From NCBI RefSeq assembly GCF_004217215.1, contig NZ_SHKP01000004.1, positions 776,829-840,828 of the forward strand: DNA of 64,000 bases, in the 5' to 3' direction. The stretch comes from Rivibacter subsaxonicus (lineage in GTDB: Bacteria; Pseudomonadota; Gammaproteobacteria; Burkholderiales; Burkholderiaceae_C). The translations under genes and the position numbers were made by a program. Positions 16,979 through 26,416 of this stretch are shown one piece after another. The notes under the pieces are model-generated. The model searched no databases. It had not been told where the DNA came from and worked only from the letters and a program-made list of their open reading frames with translations. Each line of letters begins with the position of its first letter. Within the stretch, counting starts at the first letter, position 1.

Positions 16979-18114
16979 CCTTGCATCTTTCGCCGGTACC
17001 AGCGGTGGAAGTGCTCCATGCCGTCTTCCATCGGGCTCTGGTAGGGGCCGGCCTCGTCGTCGCCACGCTGCAGCAGCGCGGCGCGGCCGGCGTCCATGCG
17101 CAGCGCGATCTCGTCGTCCTCGATGCAGGTCTCCATGTAGGCGGCCTGCTGGGCCTCGATGAACTCGCGCTCGAAGGCGTGGATCTCCTCGGGGTAGAAG
17201 AACTCGACCACGTTGAGCGTCTTGCGCGGCCCGCGCGGGTGCAGCGAGCTCACCACCAGCACATGCGGGTAGTACTCCACCATCACCAGCGGGTAATGGG
17301 TCAGCCAGATCGCGCCGTGGCGCGGCGGCTCGCCGCCGCGGTAGTTGAGCAGCGCGTCGTGCCACTGCTTGTAGACCGCCGAGCCCGGCTTGCCGAGTGC
17401 CTGGCCGCCGGAGGTCGCGACGCCGACGCTCTGCACCGAGTAGTCGGGCGCCATCTGCCAGCGCAGGTCGTCGGTGGTGACGAAGTTGCCGAGGCCGGGA
17501 TGGAAGGGGCCGACGTGGTAGTCCTCGAGGTAGACCTCGATGAAGGTCTTCCAGTTGTAGTCGCACTCGTGCAGGTGCACGCGGTCGAAGACATAGCCGC
17601 TGAAGTCGAGCTCGGCGCGCAACTTGAGGCCCGCCATCTCGGCCGCGATGTCGGGCGTGCCGGCGCCACCTTCGAACAGCAGGCCGTTCCACTGCTGCAG
17701 CGGGTAGCGCTTGAGATGCAGGCAGGGGTCTTCGTCGAAGTGCGGCGCACCGATCAGGCGGCCTTCTAGGTCGTAGGTCCAGCGGTGCAGCGGGCAGACG
17801 ATCGCGGCCCCGGTGTTGCCACGGCCGCGCAGCGTGAGCGCCTGGCGGTGGCGGCAGACGTTGGAGATCAGCTCCACCGCGCCGCCGCTGCCGCGCACCA
17901 GCACCCGGCCTTCGCCTTCGTGCAGCAGGGTGTGGTGATCGCCGACCGAGGGCACCGACAACGCATGCCCCACGTAGCGCGGACCGGGCCGGATCAGCCG
18001 CTCCTGCTCGCGAAGCCAGGTCGCCTCGTCGAAGTAGCTGGCGACCGGCAACTGCGTGCGTGCGAGATCGGGCGCGGTGGAGGTGCTGATGAAGCTGAGG
18101 CTGAGGTCGGACAT
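16975..18114 (-). CDS. Rieske non-heme iron oxygenase, alpha subunit
   Basis: 379 residues from ATG 18114 (MSDLSLSFISTSTAPDL). Rieske [2Fe-2S] ligands CRHR...CPLH are at ~84-107, and the mononuclear iron motif is visible in EVYLEDYHVGPFH (H-x4-H plus upstream acidic residues). It belongs to the ring-hydroxylating-dioxygenase alpha family, subgroup close to choline/carnitine-type and 'aromatic ring-hydroxylating' proteins that in Burkholderiales sit upstream of xseB-ispA-dxs. The substrate is unknown; no beta subunit or reductase is adjacent. Confidence 0.88.
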   Translation of the reverse strand: MSDLSLSFISTSTAPDLARTQLPVASYFDEATWLREQERLIRPGPRYVGHALSVPSVGDHHTLLHEGEGRVLVRGSGGAVELISNVCRHRQALTLRGRGNTGAAIVCPLHRWTYDLEGRLIGAPHFDEDPCLHLKRYPLQQWNGLLFEGGAGTPDIAAEMAGLKLRAELDFSGYVFDRVHLHECDYNWKTFIEVYLEDYHVGPFHPGLGNFVTTDDLRWQMAPDYSVQSVGVATSGGQALGKPGSAVYKQWHDALLNYRGGEPPRHGAIWLTHYPLVMVEYYPHVLVVSSLHPRGPRKTLNVVEFFYPEEIHAFEREFIEAQQAAYMETCIEDDEIALRMDAGRAALLQRGDDEAGPYQSPMEDGMEHFHRWYRRKMQG

Positions 18115-18391
18115 GATTCCCGGGGGCTGCTCCAGAAAAACCAGGACCGCGAGATCTGGGACGCGACGGATTGCGATGCCGGCGCAGATGAAACAGGAAG
18201 CAAGAACCGCTGCCGGAAGGCGTGCGGGGAGGGGAGTGTAGCGGCGGGGTTCCGGCAGACGCATCCCGCGTGCCACGGCGGGTCGGCCGGGCGCAAGTCC
18301 GTCTGTGGCGGGGCAGCCTCACCCATTTGGCGCGGCGCGCCCAGGGACGCGCTGGCAAGGTGCCTGACTACAATGCAGGGTACTCCCCTAG
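18115..18391. other. divergent intergenic region (277 bp)
   Basis: Separates the Rieske gene (leftward) from xseB (rightward). It contains promoter material for both, e.g. TACAAT at 18369-18374 on the + strand. No ORF with convincing coding character and no repeat was seen. Confidence 0.5.
18369..18374 (+). promoter_or_regulatory. candidate -10 box upstream of xseB-ispA-dxs
   Basis: TACAAT lies 18 bp before the xseB ATG within GACTACAATGC, one base from the TATAAT consensus. No good -35 is found at 16-18 bp spacing, so the call is weak. Confidence 0.35.
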
Positions 18392-18655
18392 ATGGTGCAT
18401 AGGCACCCCTTGCCAGTGTCCAAAGCCACCTCCGCGGCTGCCGTCCCCACCCTGCCGAGCTATGAACAGGCTCTGGCCGAACTCGAGCGGCTCACCGCCT
18501 CGATGGAAGCCGGCCAGTTGCCGCTCGATCAGTTGCTCGATGCCTATCGCCGCGCCGCGGAGTTGTTGAGCCATTGCCGCGCGCGCCTGGACGCGGTCGA
18601 GCAGCAGGTCAAGGTGCTCGAGGACGGGCAACTCAAGCCATGGATCGATTCATGA
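18392..18655 (+). CDS. xseB: exodeoxyribonuclease VII small subunit XseB
   Basis: 87 residues; the family core begins at SYEQALAELERLTASMEAG and ends with the helical ARLDAVEQQVKVLED. ATG 18392 and a GTG at 18416 (VSKATSAAAV) are both plausible starts. XseB binds XseA to form the single-strand-specific exonuclease. It overlaps ispA by 4 bp (ATGA), the standard betaproteobacterial xseB-ispA-dxs order. Confidence 0.93.
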   Translation: MVHRHPLPVSKATSAAAVPTLPSYEQALAELERLTASMEAGQLPLDQLLDAYRRAAELLSHCRARLDAVEQQVKVLEDGQLKPWIDS

Positions 18656-19548
18656 AGCGTGACGATCTCTTCGAGACCTGGTCGCGCGATCAGCTGGATC
18701 GCGTCGAGGCGGCGCTCGATCGTTTCGTTCCGGCGCAGGCGCCGGCCGGCCTGGGCGACGCGATGCGCTACGGCGTGCTCGACGGCGGCAAGCGGCTGCG
18801 CCCGCTGCTGGTGCTGGCGGCCGCCGAGGCGACCGGCGCCGGGGCCAGCGAAGCAGCGTTGCGCGCGGCCTGCGCAGTCGAACTGATCCATGCCTATTCG
18901 CTGATCCACGACGACATGCCGTGCATGGACGACGACGTACTGCGCCGGGGCAAGCCCACGGTGCACGTGCAGTTCGGCGAGGCGCAGGCGATGCTGGCCG
19001 GCGATGCGATGCAGGCGCTGGCCTTCGAGGTGCTGACGCCGGAAGGCTCGGTCGTCGAGCCGGCGCTGCAGGCACGCCTGGTCGGCCTGCTGGCACGCGC
19101 CTCGGGCCAGGACGGCATGGCCGGCGGCCAGGCGATCGACCTGGCCAGCGTCGGCCGCGCGCTCGGTGAGCAGGAACTGGCCGACATGCATCGCCGCAAG
19201 ACCGGCGCGCTGCTGCAGGCCAGCGTGGTGATGGGCGCCGCCTGCGGCCGCGTCACGCCGCTGGCGGCGGCGGCCCTGGCCGACTATGGCGCCGCCATCG
19301 GCCTCGCGTTCCAGGTGGTCGACGACATCCTCGACGTCACCCAGGCCTCCGACACGCTCGGCAAGACCGCCGGCAAGGACGCCGACCACAACAAGCCCAC
19401 CTACGTCTCGGTGCTCGGACTGGCGGCGGCGCGCGCCCATGCGCACGAGTTGCACGGCCGCGCCCAGGCCGCGCTGGCCCGCAGCGGCCTGGCCGACGCG
19501 GCCTGGCTGAGCCTGCTCGCCGACCGCGTGGTCGAACGCGACTGCTGA
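18652..19548 (+). CDS. ispA: farnesyl diphosphate synthase (polyprenyl synthase) IspA
   Basis: 298 residues. Condenses IPP with DMAPP and GPP to FPP. Both Asp-rich motifs are present: DDMPCMDDD (first, ~residues 85-93) and VVDDILD (second). ATG 18652 overlaps the xseB stop as ATGA; an ATG at 18640 would add four residues. Followed by dxs after a 141-bp spacer with hairpins. Confidence 0.95.
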   Translation: MKRDDLFETWSRDQLDRVEAALDRFVPAQAPAGLGDAMRYGVLDGGKRLRPLLVLAAAEATGAGASEAALRAACAVELIHAYSLIHDDMPCMDDDVLRRGKPTVHVQFGEAQAMLAGDAMQALAFEVLTPEGSVVEPALQARLVGLLARASGQDGMAGGQAIDLASVGRALGEQELADMHRRKTGALLQASVVMGAACGRVTPLAAAALADYGAAIGLAFQVVDDILDVTQASDTLGKTAGKDADHNKPTYVSVLGLAAARAHAHELHGRAQAALARSGLADAAWLSLLADRVVERDC

Positions 19549-19605
19549 CATGAGCCCGCACGATCACTCCGTTCGCTGCCCCCAGGGCACTGGAAGGGCT
19601 CCTTC

Positions 19606-19622
19606 GTGGCCCTTCGGGCCAC
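19606..19622 (+). terminator. GC-rich hairpin between ispA and dxs
   Basis: GTGGCCC-TTC-GGGCCAC forms a perfect 7-bp stem with 3-nt loop, set in a 141-bp GC-rich spacer containing further dyads (GCGGCGTTGCTCCGCC). No U-run follows, so it may be an attenuating or mRNA-stabilising hairpin or a REP-like element rather than a terminator. Confidence 0.4.
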
Positions 19623-19689
19623 ACCGGGCTCGGGAGCGGCCCGGCGCCCGGCGGCGTTGCTCCGCCCTATAAGAAGAGAATCCGCACTC

Positions 19690-21621
19690 ATGAGCGCCTA
19701 TCCCCTGCTCTCCAGGATCGACAGTCCGGCCGATCTGCGCCGCCTGTCGCGCGCCGAGCTCAAGCAACTCGCCGCCGAGTTGCGCGCCTATGTGATCGAC
19801 AGCGTGTCCAAGACCGGTGGCCACCTGTCGAGCAACCTCGGCACGGTCGAGCTGACGATCGCGCTGCACTATGTCTTCGACACGCCCAAGGATCGGCTGG
19901 TGTGGGACGTGGGTCACCAGACCTACCCGCACAAGATTCTCACCGGCCGCCGCGACCGCATGGGCTCGCTGCGCCAGCTCGGCGGCATCAGCGGCTTCCC
20001 GCGCCGCGACGAGAGCGAGTACGACACCTTCGGCACCGCCCACAGCAGCACCTCGATCTCGGCCGCGCTCGGCATGGCGCTGGCCGCGCAGATCAAGGGC
20101 GAGAGCCGCAAGTCGGTGGCGATCATCGGCGACGGTGCGATGAGCGCCGGCATGGCCTTCGAGGCGCTCAACAACGGCGGCATGCCCCATGGCGAGACGG
20201 TGCCCGACCTGCTGGTCGTGCTCAACGACAACGACATGTCGATCAGCCCGCCGGTCGGCGCGCTCAACAAGCACCTGGCGCGACTGATGAGCGGCAAGTT
20301 CTACGCCGCCGCGCGCGAGGGCGCCAAGAGCGTGCTGAAGAACGCGCCGCCGCTGTTCGAACTGGCCCGCCGCTTCGAGGAACATGCCAAGGGCATGGTC
20401 GTGCCGGGCACGATCTTCGAGGAGTTCGGCTTCAACTACGTCGGCCCGATCGACGGCCACGACCTCGATTCGCTGATCCCCACGCTTGAGAACCTGCGCG
20501 ACACCAAGGGCGCGCGCTTCCTGCACGTGGTGACCAAGAAGGGCTACGGCTACAAGCTGGCCGAGGCCGATCCGGTCAACTACCACGGGCCCGGCAAGTT
20601 CGACCCCAGCGTCGGCATCGTCAAGCCGACCACACCGCCCAAGCCCACCTTCACCCAGGTCTTCGGCCAGTGGCTGTGCGACCAGGCCGCGGCCGACGCG
20701 CGCCTGGTCGGCATCACACCGGCGATGCGCGAAGGCTCGGGCATGGTCGAGTTCGAGCGCCGCTTTCCGCAGCGCTACTTCGATGTCGGCATCGCCGAGC
20801 AGCACGCGGTCACCTTCGCTGGCGGCTTGGCCTGCGAGGGCCTGAAGCCGGTGGTCGCGATCTACAGCACCTTCCTGCAGCGCGCCTACGACCAGTTGAT
20901 CCACGACGTCGCCTTGCAGAAGCTGCCGGTGGTGTTCGCGCTCGATCGCGCCGGCATCGTCGGCGCCGATGGCGCCACCCACTGCGGGGCCTACGACATC
21001 GCCTACCTGCGCTGCATTCCCAACATGAGCGTGCTGGCACCGGCCGACGAGCGCGAGTGCCGGATGGCGCTTTCGGCCGCGTTCCAGCAGGACCATCCGG
21101 TGGCGGTGCGCTACCCGCGCGGCGCCGGGGTCGGCGTTGCGGCCGGCACCGACCTGGCGCCGATGCCCTGGGGCAAGGCCGAGCTGCGGCGCGAGATCGC
21201 GCGCCCGGTGCCGGGACGCCGGGTCGCGATCCTTGCCTTTGGCACGCTGCTCCACCCGGCACTGGCCGCGGCCGAGCAGCTCGACGCGACGGTTGCCAAC
21301 ATGCGCTTCGTCAAGCCGCTCGACACCGGGCTGCTGCTCGACCTGGCGCGGCGTCACGACGCGATCGTGACGGTCGAGGAGGGCTGCACGATGGGCGGCG
21401 CCGGCAGTGCCGTGATCGAGGCCTTGCAGGAGGCCGGCATCAACCTGCCGGTGCTCACGCTCGGCCTGGCCGACGAGTTCTCCGAGCACGGCGATCCGGC
21501 CAAGCTGCTGGCGATGATGGGCCTGGACGCGGCGGGCATCGAACGCTCGGTGCGGGCGCGCTTCCTCGACGAGCGCGCCGGTCGCCTGGAACTGGTGCAG
21601 CGACCGGCCGTCAACGCCTGA
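19690..21621 (+). CDS. dxs: 1-deoxy-D-xylulose-5-phosphate synthase
   Basis: 643 residues, full length. Makes DXP from pyruvate and glyceraldehyde 3-phosphate, first step of the MEP isoprenoid pathway, with thiamine diphosphate. Visible: [11 protein letters not shown] near residue 45, the TPP motif [16 protein letters not shown], and [15 protein letters not shown] in the pyrimidine domain. The start ATG 19690 ([11 protein letters not shown]) matches the family. Third gene of xseB-ispA-dxs. Confidence 0.97.
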   Translation: MSAYPLLSRIDSPADLRRLSRAELKQLAAELRAYVIDSVSKTGGHLSSNLGTVELTIALHYVFDTPKDRLVWDVGHQTYPHKILTGRRDRMGSLRQLGGISGFPRRDESEYDTFGTAHSSTSISAALGMALAAQIKGESRKSVAIIGDGAMSAGMAFEALNNGGMPHGETVPDLLVVLNDNDMSISPPVGALNKHLARLMSGKFYAAAREGAKSVLKNAPPLFELARRFEEHAKGMVVPGTIFEEFGFNYVGPIDGHDLDSLIPTLENLRDTKGARFLHVVTKKGYGYKLAEADPVNYHGPGKFDPSVGIVKPTTPPKPTFTQVFGQWLCDQAAADARLVGITPAMREGSGMVEFERRFPQRYFDVGIAEQHAVTFAGGLACEGLKPVVAIYSTFLQRAYDQLIHDVALQKLPVVFALDRAGIVGADGATHCGAYDIAYLRCIPNMSVLAPADERECRMALSAAFQQDHPVAVRYPRGAGVGVAAGTDLAPMPWGKAELRREIARPVPGRRVAILAFGTLLHPALAAAEQLDATVANMRFVKPLDTGLLLDLARRHDAIVTVEEGCTMGGAGSAVIEALQEAGINLPVLTLGLADEFSEHGDPAKLLAMMGLDAAGIERSVRARFLDERAGRLELVQRPAVNA

Positions 21622-21750
21622 GTCGCCGGCGATTCAATCGAATCGATAGCCGCGTCAAGCCCTTTTGAACGCCGGGTCGAGCCGCACATGTCATGCTGGC
21701 GACTGTGAAACTGGGCACCTGAGCGCAAGCTGCAGCCGCCCGCGAGCACC

Positions 21751-22578
21751 ATGACCGATCTTTCGAACCCCAACCCGTCCGCCATCGGCAGCAGCCTGCT
21801 GCACATTCCGGACACGCAGAGCGAGCGCGACGAGCGCCACCTCGCGATCCAGCGCGTGGGCGTGCGCGAGCTGCGCTACCCGCTGACGGTGCGCATCGAC
21901 GGCCGCGCCCAGGGCGCCGCCGCGACCTGGAGCCTCGACGTGGCGCTGCCGGCCGAGCGCAAGGGCACCCACATGAGCCGCTTCGTGGCCTGGCTCGACG
22001 CGCTGGCGCAGTCCGGCACGGCGCTCGACGCGGCCGGCCTGCAGCGCGGCTTTGCCGAGATGCTCGACAAGCTGCACGCCGACGAGGGCCGGGTCGAGGC
22101 GCGCTTCTCCTTCTTCATCCGCAAGCAGGCACCGGTGTCCGGCGTCTCCAGCCTGCTCGACTACCAGGGCGCCTTCATCATCGAGCGCCGCGGCGCTGCC
22201 ACCACGCTGTGGCTCGAGATGGCGGCGCCGGTCAAGAGCCTGTGCCCCTGCTCGAAGGAGATCTCCGACTACGGCGCCCACAACCAGCGCTCGATGGTGA
22301 CGATCCGTGCCGAGGTGAAAGACCCGGCGCTGGCCTTCGAAGACCTGGTGCGCATCGCCGAAACCTCGGCCTCGAGCGAGATCTGGGGCCTGCTCAAGCG
22401 CCCCGACGAGAAGTGGATCACCGAGCGCGCCTACGAGAACCCGAAGTTCGTCGAGGACCTGGTGCGCGACGTGGCGCTGCGCCTCAACGCCGATGCACGC
22501 ATCGGCCGCTATCGGGCGACGGTCGAGAACTTCGAGTCGATCCACAACCACAGCGCCTTCGCCGTCATCGAACGGTGA
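21751..22578 (+). CDS. folE2: GTP cyclohydrolase, FolE2/MptA type
   Basis: 275 residues of the COG1469 family, which holds both bacterial FolE2 and archaeal MptA. The catalytic-cysteine region is [17 protein letters not shown]. The product (7,8-dihydroneopterin triphosphate, or cyclic phosphate for MptA) is the root of folate and of methanopterin. In this window it precedes the H4MPT islands, so it could serve either pterin; FolE2 is metal-flexible and often zinc-limitation-linked. It sits 129 bp after dxs and may overlap pcp. Confidence 0.93.
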   Translation: MTDLSNPNPSAIGSSLLHIPDTQSERDERHLAIQRVGVRELRYPLTVRIDGRAQGAAATWSLDVALPAERKGTHMSRFVAWLDALAQSGTALDAAGLQRGFAEMLDKLHADEGRVEARFSFFIRKQAPVSGVSSLLDYQGAFIIERRGAATTLWLEMAAPVKSLCPCSKEISDYGAHNQRSMVTIRAEVKDPALAFEDLVRIAETSASSEIWGLLKRPDEKWITERAYENPKFVEDLVRDVALRLNADARIGRYRATVENFESIHNHSAFAVIER

Positions 22579-22592
22579 GTTCCTCGCCCGTG

Positions 22593-23234
22593 ATGCGCGT
22601 GCTGCTGACCGGCTTCGAGCCCTTCGGCGGCGAGACGATCAATCCTTCGTGGCTGGCAGCCCGGGCGCTCGACGGCGAGCGCATCGGCGGCGCGATGATC
22701 GTGGCGTGCGAACTGCCCTGCGTCTTCGATGCGGCGCTGCAGGCTCTGGATTCGGCGCTCGCCGATTGCGACCCCATGCTGGTGATTGCCCTCGGCCAAG
22801 CCGCCGGCCGCTGCGACCTGAGCTTCGAGCGGGTCGCGGTCAACCTCGATGACGCGCGGATCCCCGACAACGCCGGCGCCCAGCCGATCGACCGGTCCGT
22901 CATCGCCGGCGCGCCTGCGGCCCACTTCGGCACGCTGCCGGTCAAGGCGATCGTGGCGACGCTGCGGCAGCAGGGCATTCCGGCCTCGCTGTCGATGTCG
23001 GCCGGCAGTTTCGTCTGCAACCATCTCTTCTTCGGACTGATGCACCGACTCGCGGCACGCCCGGGCGTGCGCGGCGGTTTCGTGCATCTGCCGCTGCTGC
23101 CCGAACAGGCGGCGCGCCATCCGGGCCAGCCGAGCCTGCCGCTGGCGACGATGGTCGAGGGCTTGCGGGTTGCGATCGAGGTGGCACTGGCTACGCGCGA
23201 AGACCTGCGCGTGGCCGGCGGCGAGATCGCCTAG
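22593..23234 (+). CDS. pcp: pyroglutamyl-peptidase I
   Basis: 213 residues from ATG 22593 (MRVLLTGFEPFGGE), the usual family start; a GTG at 22575 overlapping the folE2 stop (GTGA) would add six. Catalytic residues of the C15 cysteine peptidases are in place: Glu in SFERVAVNLDD, Cys in SAGSFVCNHLFF and His in GGFVHLPLLP. Removes N-terminal pyroglutamate from peptides. It overlaps the convergent HAD gene by 4 bp. Confidence 0.9.
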   Translation: MRVLLTGFEPFGGETINPSWLAARALDGERIGGAMIVACELPCVFDAALQALDSALADCDPMLVIALGQAAGRCDLSFERVAVNLDDARIPDNAGAQPIDRSVIAGAPAAHFGTLPVKAIVATLRQQGIPASLSMSAGSFVCNHLFFGLMHRLAARPGVRGGFVHLPLLPEQAARHPGQPSLPLATMVEGLRVAIEVALATREDLRVAGGEIA

Positions 23235-23908
23235 CCTGGGGCCGGATCCGGCCCGCCCTCGAGGATCGGCCAGCCCTCGGCCGTGGCCAGCGCACGCAAG
23301 CGCGCATCGGGCCGCACCACCACCGGGTCGCTGACCGCGCGCAGCAGCGGCAGATCGGCCATCGAGTCGCTGTAGAACCAGCTGCGCTCGCAATCGGCCA
23401 GCGAGAGATCGCGCGTTGCGAGCCAGCGCTGCACGTGAGCCAGCTTGTGCTCGCGATAGCAGGGCTCGCCGACGATCTCTCCGTTCAAGCGGCCATTGGC
23501 GTCGAGTGCCGATTTGGTCGCGAGCACCTCGTCGATGCCGAACAGCGGCGCGACCACCGCGGCAAGGAAGCGGGTGGTGGCGGTGACCAGCACGCAGGCG
23601 TGGTGCTGGCGCCGGTGGCGCAGCACCCAGGCCCGGTGCGAGGCGGGCACGCGTGGCGCCAGCGACTCGGCGAAGGCCGCGCCCAGCTGCTGCAGTTCGA
23701 CCGCCGACAGCGATGCCAGCGGCATCACCGCCTGCCGATGCAGCATGCGAATGTCGAGTGTGCCGTCGACGTAACGCTGGCAGGCGGCGAGATAGTCGTC
23801 GGCGGCGCTGGGCGGCAGCACGCCGCGGCCGACCAGGAAGCGCGTCCAGGCCATGCCGCTGTCGAAGGGCAGCAGCGTGTGGTCGAGGTCGAACAGGGCG
23901 AGCTTCAT
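23231..23908 (-). CDS. HAD-superfamily phosphatase (HAD-IB, SerB-like)
   Basis: 225 residues from ATG 23908. Motif I FDLDHTL, cap region, motif III Lys in CYREHKL and motif IV SDSMADLPLL indicate subfamily IB, as in phosphoserine phosphatase and lipid or nucleotide phosphatases. It is the last gene of the leftward fhc-fae-pabBC operon (16 bp after pabBC). A role in removing a phosphate during pterin or cofactor synthesis is possible but unsupported by specific residues. Confidence 0.85.
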   Translation of the reverse strand: MKLALFDLDHTLLPFDSGMAWTRFLVGRGVLPPSAADDYLAACQRYVDGTLDIRMLHRQAVMPLASLSAVELQQLGAAFAESLAPRVPASHRAWVLRHRRQHHACVLVTATTRFLAAVVAPLFGIDEVLATKSALDANGRLNGEIVGEPCYREHKLAHVQRWLATRDLSLADCERSWFYSDSMADLPLLRAVSDPVVVRPDARLRALATAEGWPILEGGPDPAPG

Positions 23909-23924
23909 GGCAGCGCGTTGAGGT

Positions 23925-25805
23925 TCAGGCAATCGCCGGCGCCGGCACGACCGCGTCGAGCGTGCCGCGAAGCGCGTTGCACACCACGACCTGCTGCGCA
24001 CGCCTCAGGTCGGCCAGCGTGAGCCGATGCTCGCTCGCGGCCCGGGCCGGGTCGTCGAGCAGCACGCCTCGCATCACGCCGGGCAAGGCGCCATCGGCCA
24101 CCGGCGGCGTGAACCAGCGGCCGTCGAGGCGCAGGAAGATGCTGCTGCGCGCGCCTTCCACCAGCGTGCCGTCGGCGCGATGGAACAGGGTGTCGAAGCA
24201 GCCCGCGGCCTCGGCGACGCGGATCGCGGCGTCGTAGAACTCGCGGCGCGTGGTCTTGTGGGCGAACAGCGCGTCGACCGGTCGTGGCAACGGGGCCAGG
24301 CGCAGGTGCACCGGACCATCGATCGCGGCCAGCGGCTCGGCGGCCACCTGCAGTTCGATGCGGCCGTCGTGATGCAGGCTCAGCTTGAGCCGCCAGTCGC
24401 CATGTGCCGGCAAGCTGCCAACGGCATCGTCGAGCGCGGCCTCGACGCGTTCGCGGGATGCAGCAAAGCCCAGCGCCTTCGCACTCGCCAGCAGCCGCCG
24501 CAGATGGCGCTCGCGCAGTGCCACGCCTCCGGCGCGCGTGGCGCGCATCGTCTCGAAGAGGGCAAAGCCGGGATCGAGCCCGGTCAGGAAGCGGCCCTTG
24601 AGTCGGCACTCCTCGTACTCGTCGGCGGCCACGCTGTCGAGCACGATGCCGGCGCCAATGCCCAGCCGCGCCGGCCGCGTGCCATCGGCCGCCTCGGCGC
24701 CAAGCGTGAGCGTGCGGATCGCCACCGAGCAGCAGAAGTCGCCGACGGTGGCGCCCGTCGGCGCCGCATCGATCCAGCCGATCGCGCCGCAGTAGAGGCC
24801 GCGCGGCGTGCTCTCCAGTTGTCGGATCAGCTTCATCGTCTGCAGCTTCGGCGCGCCGGTGATCGAGCCACAGGGGAATGTCGCGCGCAAAAGTTGCGGC
24901 AGCGTGACGCCGGGCGCCACTTCGGCCTCGATGCTCGAGGTCATCTGGAACACCGTGGCATGCGACTCGACCGCAAACAGCGTCGGCACCTTGACGCTGC
25001 CGACGCGCGCGATGCGACCGAGGTCGTTGCGCAGCAGGTCGACGATCATCAGGTTCTCGGCGCGGTTCTTGGCGTCCTCGTGCAGGCCGCGCGCGGTCTC
25101 GCTGTCGGCGATCGGCCAGCTCTCGCGCCGCGCCGTGCCCTTCATCGGCTGCGCGAAGAGCCTTCCGCCCTGATGGCGCAGGAACAGCTCGGGCGAGCAC
25201 GACAGCACATGGGTCGGCGCGCCCGCTGTGTCGGCGCGTGCCGGCAGCGCGATGAAGGCGCCGTAGCGCACCGGCTGGCGCGCGCGCAGCCGCCGATAGA
25301 GCGCCAGCGGCGTGCCGAAGGCGCGGCCGTCGAGGCGGTAGGTGTAGTTGACCTGGTAGCTCTCGCCGGCGCGGATCGCGGCATGGATCGCGGCGATGCA
25401 GGCGTTGAATTCGTCCTGCTCGACGCTGGCGCGAAGGTCCATCGTGCCCGCAATGCCCGGCACGGCGCCAGCCTCATCGCGCGCCGCGAGCCAGTCGTCG
25501 ACCGCCGCGCGCGAGAGCCGCTGCAGCGAGCGGAACATCAGCAGTCGCAGCGACGGCGCGCCGACGCCCGACGCCCGCTCGCGCCGGCCGGCATCGAGCA
25601 GTTCGGTGCCCCACTCGTAGTCGGCAAGCAGCACCGCGTGCAGGCCGGCGCGCTGGTCGGACTCGGCCGACGCCCAAGTGTCATCGAGCGCGGCCGGGTC
25701 GGTGCAGCGGTGCTCGCGCACGAAGCCGGTGTAGAGCCGCGAGCGCGGGTCGGAGTCGCTGGCCTCGCAGTCGTCGAGCAGGGCGAAAACGGACGCGTCG
25801 CTCAT
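23925..25805 (-). CDS. pabBC: aminodeoxychorismate synthase/lyase fusion (PabB-PabC)
   Basis: 626 residues. Residues ~100-400 form the chorismate-binding PabB domain (KNRAENLMIVDLLRNDLGR, FPCGSITGAPK); residues ~405-626 form a PabC-type PLP aminodeoxychorismate lyase (LFAHKTTRREFYDAA with the PLP lysine, LVEGARSSIFLR). The fusion would convert chorismate to 4-aminobenzoate, given a glutamine amidotransferase (PabA) from elsewhere. 4-Aminobenzoate is needed for folate and also for H4MPT through RFAP synthase, whose gene is at 50.4-51.6 kb. It lies 10 bp after the fae paralogue in the fhc operon. Confidence 0.93.
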   Translation of the reverse strand: MSDASVFALLDDCEASDSDPRSRLYTGFVREHRCTDPAALDDTWASAESDQRAGLHAVLLADYEWGTELLDAGRRERASGVGAPSLRLLMFRSLQRLSRAAVDDWLAARDEAGAVPGIAGTMDLRASVEQDEFNACIAAIHAAIRAGESYQVNYTYRLDGRAFGTPLALYRRLRARQPVRYGAFIALPARADTAGAPTHVLSCSPELFLRHQGGRLFAQPMKGTARRESWPIADSETARGLHEDAKNRAENLMIVDLLRNDLGRIARVGSVKVPTLFAVESHATVFQMTSSIEAEVAPGVTLPQLLRATFPCGSITGAPKLQTMKLIRQLESTPRGLYCGAIGWIDAAPTGATVGDFCCSVAIRTLTLGAEAADGTRPARLGIGAGIVLDSVAADEYEECRLKGRFLTGLDPGFALFETMRATRAGGVALRERHLRRLLASAKALGFAASRERVEAALDDAVGSLPAHGDWRLKLSLHHDGRIELQVAAEPLAAIDGPVHLRLAPLPRPVDALFAHKTTRREFYDAAIRVAEAAGCFDTLFHRADGTLVEGARSSIFLRLDGRWFTPPVADGALPGVMRGVLLDDPARAASEHRLTLADLRRAQQVVVCNALRGTLDAVVPAPAIA

Positions 25806-25815
25806 GGGGGAGAGG

Positions 25816-26355
25816 TCAGGACGACCAGTCGTCGTAGTCGTGCTTGATGGTGTGGCGGTTGGCGATCAGCTCGTCGATCGTCGGCTCGTTGGCCAGCGCG
25901 CGCTTGATGGCGAGCTTGGTCGCCTCGTAGTTGGTGCGGTACATGTCCTTCTTGTCGAGCATCGCGTCCTTGGCGCAGCGCGGGTCGATCCAGACCAGGC
26001 TGATGATGCACAGCTGGTTGACCAGCGTGCGCGGGATCACGCCCTCGATCACGCAGTCGAGCACCGCGTCGGCGGTAGCCGACTGCACCACGCCGCCGAA
26101 GAGCTCGATGTTGGCGCTGTCCTTCAGCGTGACCTTCGGCACCGTGATCGTCGCCGGCCGCACCATCTGGTTGCAGGCGCGGATCGCGAACATCGCGGTG
26201 TGGCCCTTGCTCTGCGCCATCAGGTTGGCGAATGCCGCGCCGACGGGGCCATCGGTGCGGCCGATCAGGATCTCGGGCATCGCGTCGGTGGCCTGGCCCT
26301 CGGCGGCCAGCACGGTGGCCTCGCCGGCGTGGAAGAGATAGTCGCGGTCGCTCAT
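25816..26355 (-). CDS. formaldehyde-activating enzyme paralogue (Fae-like)
   Basis: 179 residues, homologous over its length to Fae: GEATVL...IGRTDGPVGAAFANL, KVTLKDSANIELFGG and ATKLAIKRALANEP. It differs from the canonical Fae at 44961-45470: where that protein has AHIDLLIG, this one has AMPEILIG, so the proposed catalytic His (His17 in Methylorubrum numbering) is Met26. It also has a C-terminal HDYDDW tail. It sits between fhcC and pabBC, 61 bp and 10 bp apart. It may be a carrier, chaperone or formaldehyde-responsive protein instead of an active Fae; function unknown. Confidence 0.88.
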   Translation of the reverse strand: MSDRDYLFHAGEATVLAAEGQATDAMPEILIGRTDGPVGAAFANLMAQSKGHTAMFAIRACNQMVRPATITVPKVTLKDSANIELFGGVVQSATADAVLDCVIEGVIPRTLVNQLCIISLVWIDPRCAKDAMLDKKDMYRTNYEATKLAIKRALANEPTIDELIANRHTIKHDYDDWSS

Positions 26356-26416
26356 GCGGGAGGCTCCGGCTTCAGTGGAAGATGGATTGGGGCGCAAAGT
26401 ATCGCGCCGGGTGCAA

